A stretch of 5,266 bases of DNA from Phycisphaerae bacterium (lineage in GTDB: Bacteria > Planctomycetota > Phycisphaerae > Phycisphaerales > SM1A02). The position numbers were made by a program, and so were the translations under genes. Below are positions 4,695 through 5,266 of this stretch, one piece after another. The stretch spans positions 3,913 to 9,178 of the forward strand of contig PAAB01000058.1 in assembly GCA_002591705.1 (NCBI GenBank), written 5' to 3'. Under the pieces are notes generated by a model. That model did not search any database, had not been told where the DNA came from, and worked only from the letters and a program-made list of their open reading frames with translations. The first letter of the stretch is position 1, and each line of letters starts with the position of its first letter.

Positions 4695-5266
4695 ATGAAC
4701 TACGACCTCCCCGCCATGCTTGCCCACGTCGATGCCCACATCGAGGATTCGCTCGAACGGCTCAAGGACATCCTTCGCATCCCCTCCGTCAGCACGGACC
4801 CCGCCTTTGCGGGCGATGTCCGCCGTTGCGCCGAGCACATGGGAAACCTCCTGCGCGAGCTGGGCATGGACACCACCGTCCACGACACCGAGGGGCATCC
4901 GATGGTGGTGGCCCACGATGCCGGTCCGGGCACCGATGACGCGCCGACGATCCTGTACTACGGCCACTACGACGTGCAGCCGGCCGATCCCTACGACCTG
5001 TGGGAGTCGGACCCCTTCGATCCCCAGATCGTCGACCATCCGGACGGAACACGAATCGTGGCCCGGGGCGCCGACGACGACAAGGGACAGTTGATGACCT
5101 TCATCGAGGCCATGCGCGCCTGGAAGGTGGTCCACGGGACGCTGCCCGTCCGGGTCATCGTCCTGCTCGAGGGCGAGGAGGAATCCGGCAGCGCCAGCCT
5201 GGATCCGTTCCTCGAAGCGCACCGCGACGAACTCCGGGCCGATGCCTGCGTGATCTGCGACACGGG
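4695..5266 (+). CDS. M20-family zinc peptidase/dipeptidase, N-terminal part (cut by window edge)
   Basis: These are the first 190 codons of an M20 metallopeptidase (ArgE/DapE/CPG2/carnosinase-like), which hydrolyses dipeptides or N-acyl amino acids with two metal ions. YYGHYDVQPADP (88-99) carries metal ligand H91 and catalytic D93. GADDDKGQ (125-132) carries the bridging Asp, probably D128. LLEGEEESGS (157-166) carries the catalytic E162 and ligand E163. CDT (188-190) at the right edge carries ligand D189. The DVQP and DDKG forms are closest to the cytosolic dipeptidase/carnosinase-like branch rather than to DapE. The lack of a signal peptide implies a cytoplasmic enzyme. The last ligand His and most of the lid domain are beyond the edge. 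The ATG at 4695 gives the usual N-terminal length. Its ribosome site is poor: only AGG one base before the start. With 17 bases separating it from the previous stop, it probably shares that transcript. Confidence 0.93.
   Translation, partial: MNYDLPAMLAHVDAHIEDSLERLKDILRIPSVSTDPAFAGDVRRCAEHMGNLLRELGMDTTVHDTEGHPMVVAHDAGPGTDDAPTILYYGHYDVQPADPYDLWESDPFDPQIVDHPDGTRIVARGADDDKGQLMTFIEAMRAWKVVHGTLPVRVIVLLEGEEESGSASLDPFLEAHRDELRADACVICDT

Noticed and set aside
4524..5222. Open frame of 232 codons on the minus strand
   Set aside because: It overlaps both the thioredoxin domain and the M20 catalytic motifs on the other strand and has no recognisable features of its own.

Overview
The window is GC-rich bacterial DNA with tightly packed genes. 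It most likely comes from a planctomycete of the Phycisphaerae type. This is an inference from three things: a secreted protein ending in a short PEP-CTERM-like tail (VPNP, a short hydrophobic stretch, then five arginines); a large secreted protein whose C-terminal module (YRADRGRFP, later FSFGPD, then DIFYWPP) is of a style common in planctomycete hypothetical proteins; and a membrane thiol-redox protein fused to a thioredoxin-like domain. No rRNA or other taxonomic marker is present, so this placement is provisional.

Layout. Two genes run leftward: a 485-residue secreted protein of unknown function (1844 to 387) and, 3 bases after its stop, the start of thioredoxin reductase trxB (383 to the left edge, incomplete). 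A divergent spacer of about 150 bases holds one plausible -10 box on each strand. Four genes run rightward. The first is gmhA, phosphoheptose isomerase (1997-2563), followed by a hairpin plus short T-run that looks like its terminator. A 264-base hairpin-rich spacer follows. Next are a 237-residue exported PEP-CTERM-like protein (2828-3541), a 353-residue MauE/DoxX-like membrane protein with a C-terminal thioredoxin-like domain (3616-4677), and the first 190 codons of an M20-family zinc peptidase (4695 to the right edge).

How the genes fit together. gmhA supplies sedoheptulose-7-phosphate-derived heptose for surface polysaccharide. The PEP-CTERM-like protein and the 485-residue protein are exported. 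The MauE-thioredoxin fusion is predicted to place its two main cysteine motifs on the outer face of the membrane, so it probably acts on disulfides of exported proteins. trxB on the other strand is the cytoplasmic thiol-reducing enzyme, but no direct link to the fusion can be shown from this sequence. The M20 gene follows the fusion after 17 bases and is probably co-transcribed with it.

I see no mobile element, CRISPR array, tRNA or rRNA. Nothing here amounts to a clear new multi-gene system. The most unusual item is the cysteine-rich MauE-thioredoxin fusion.
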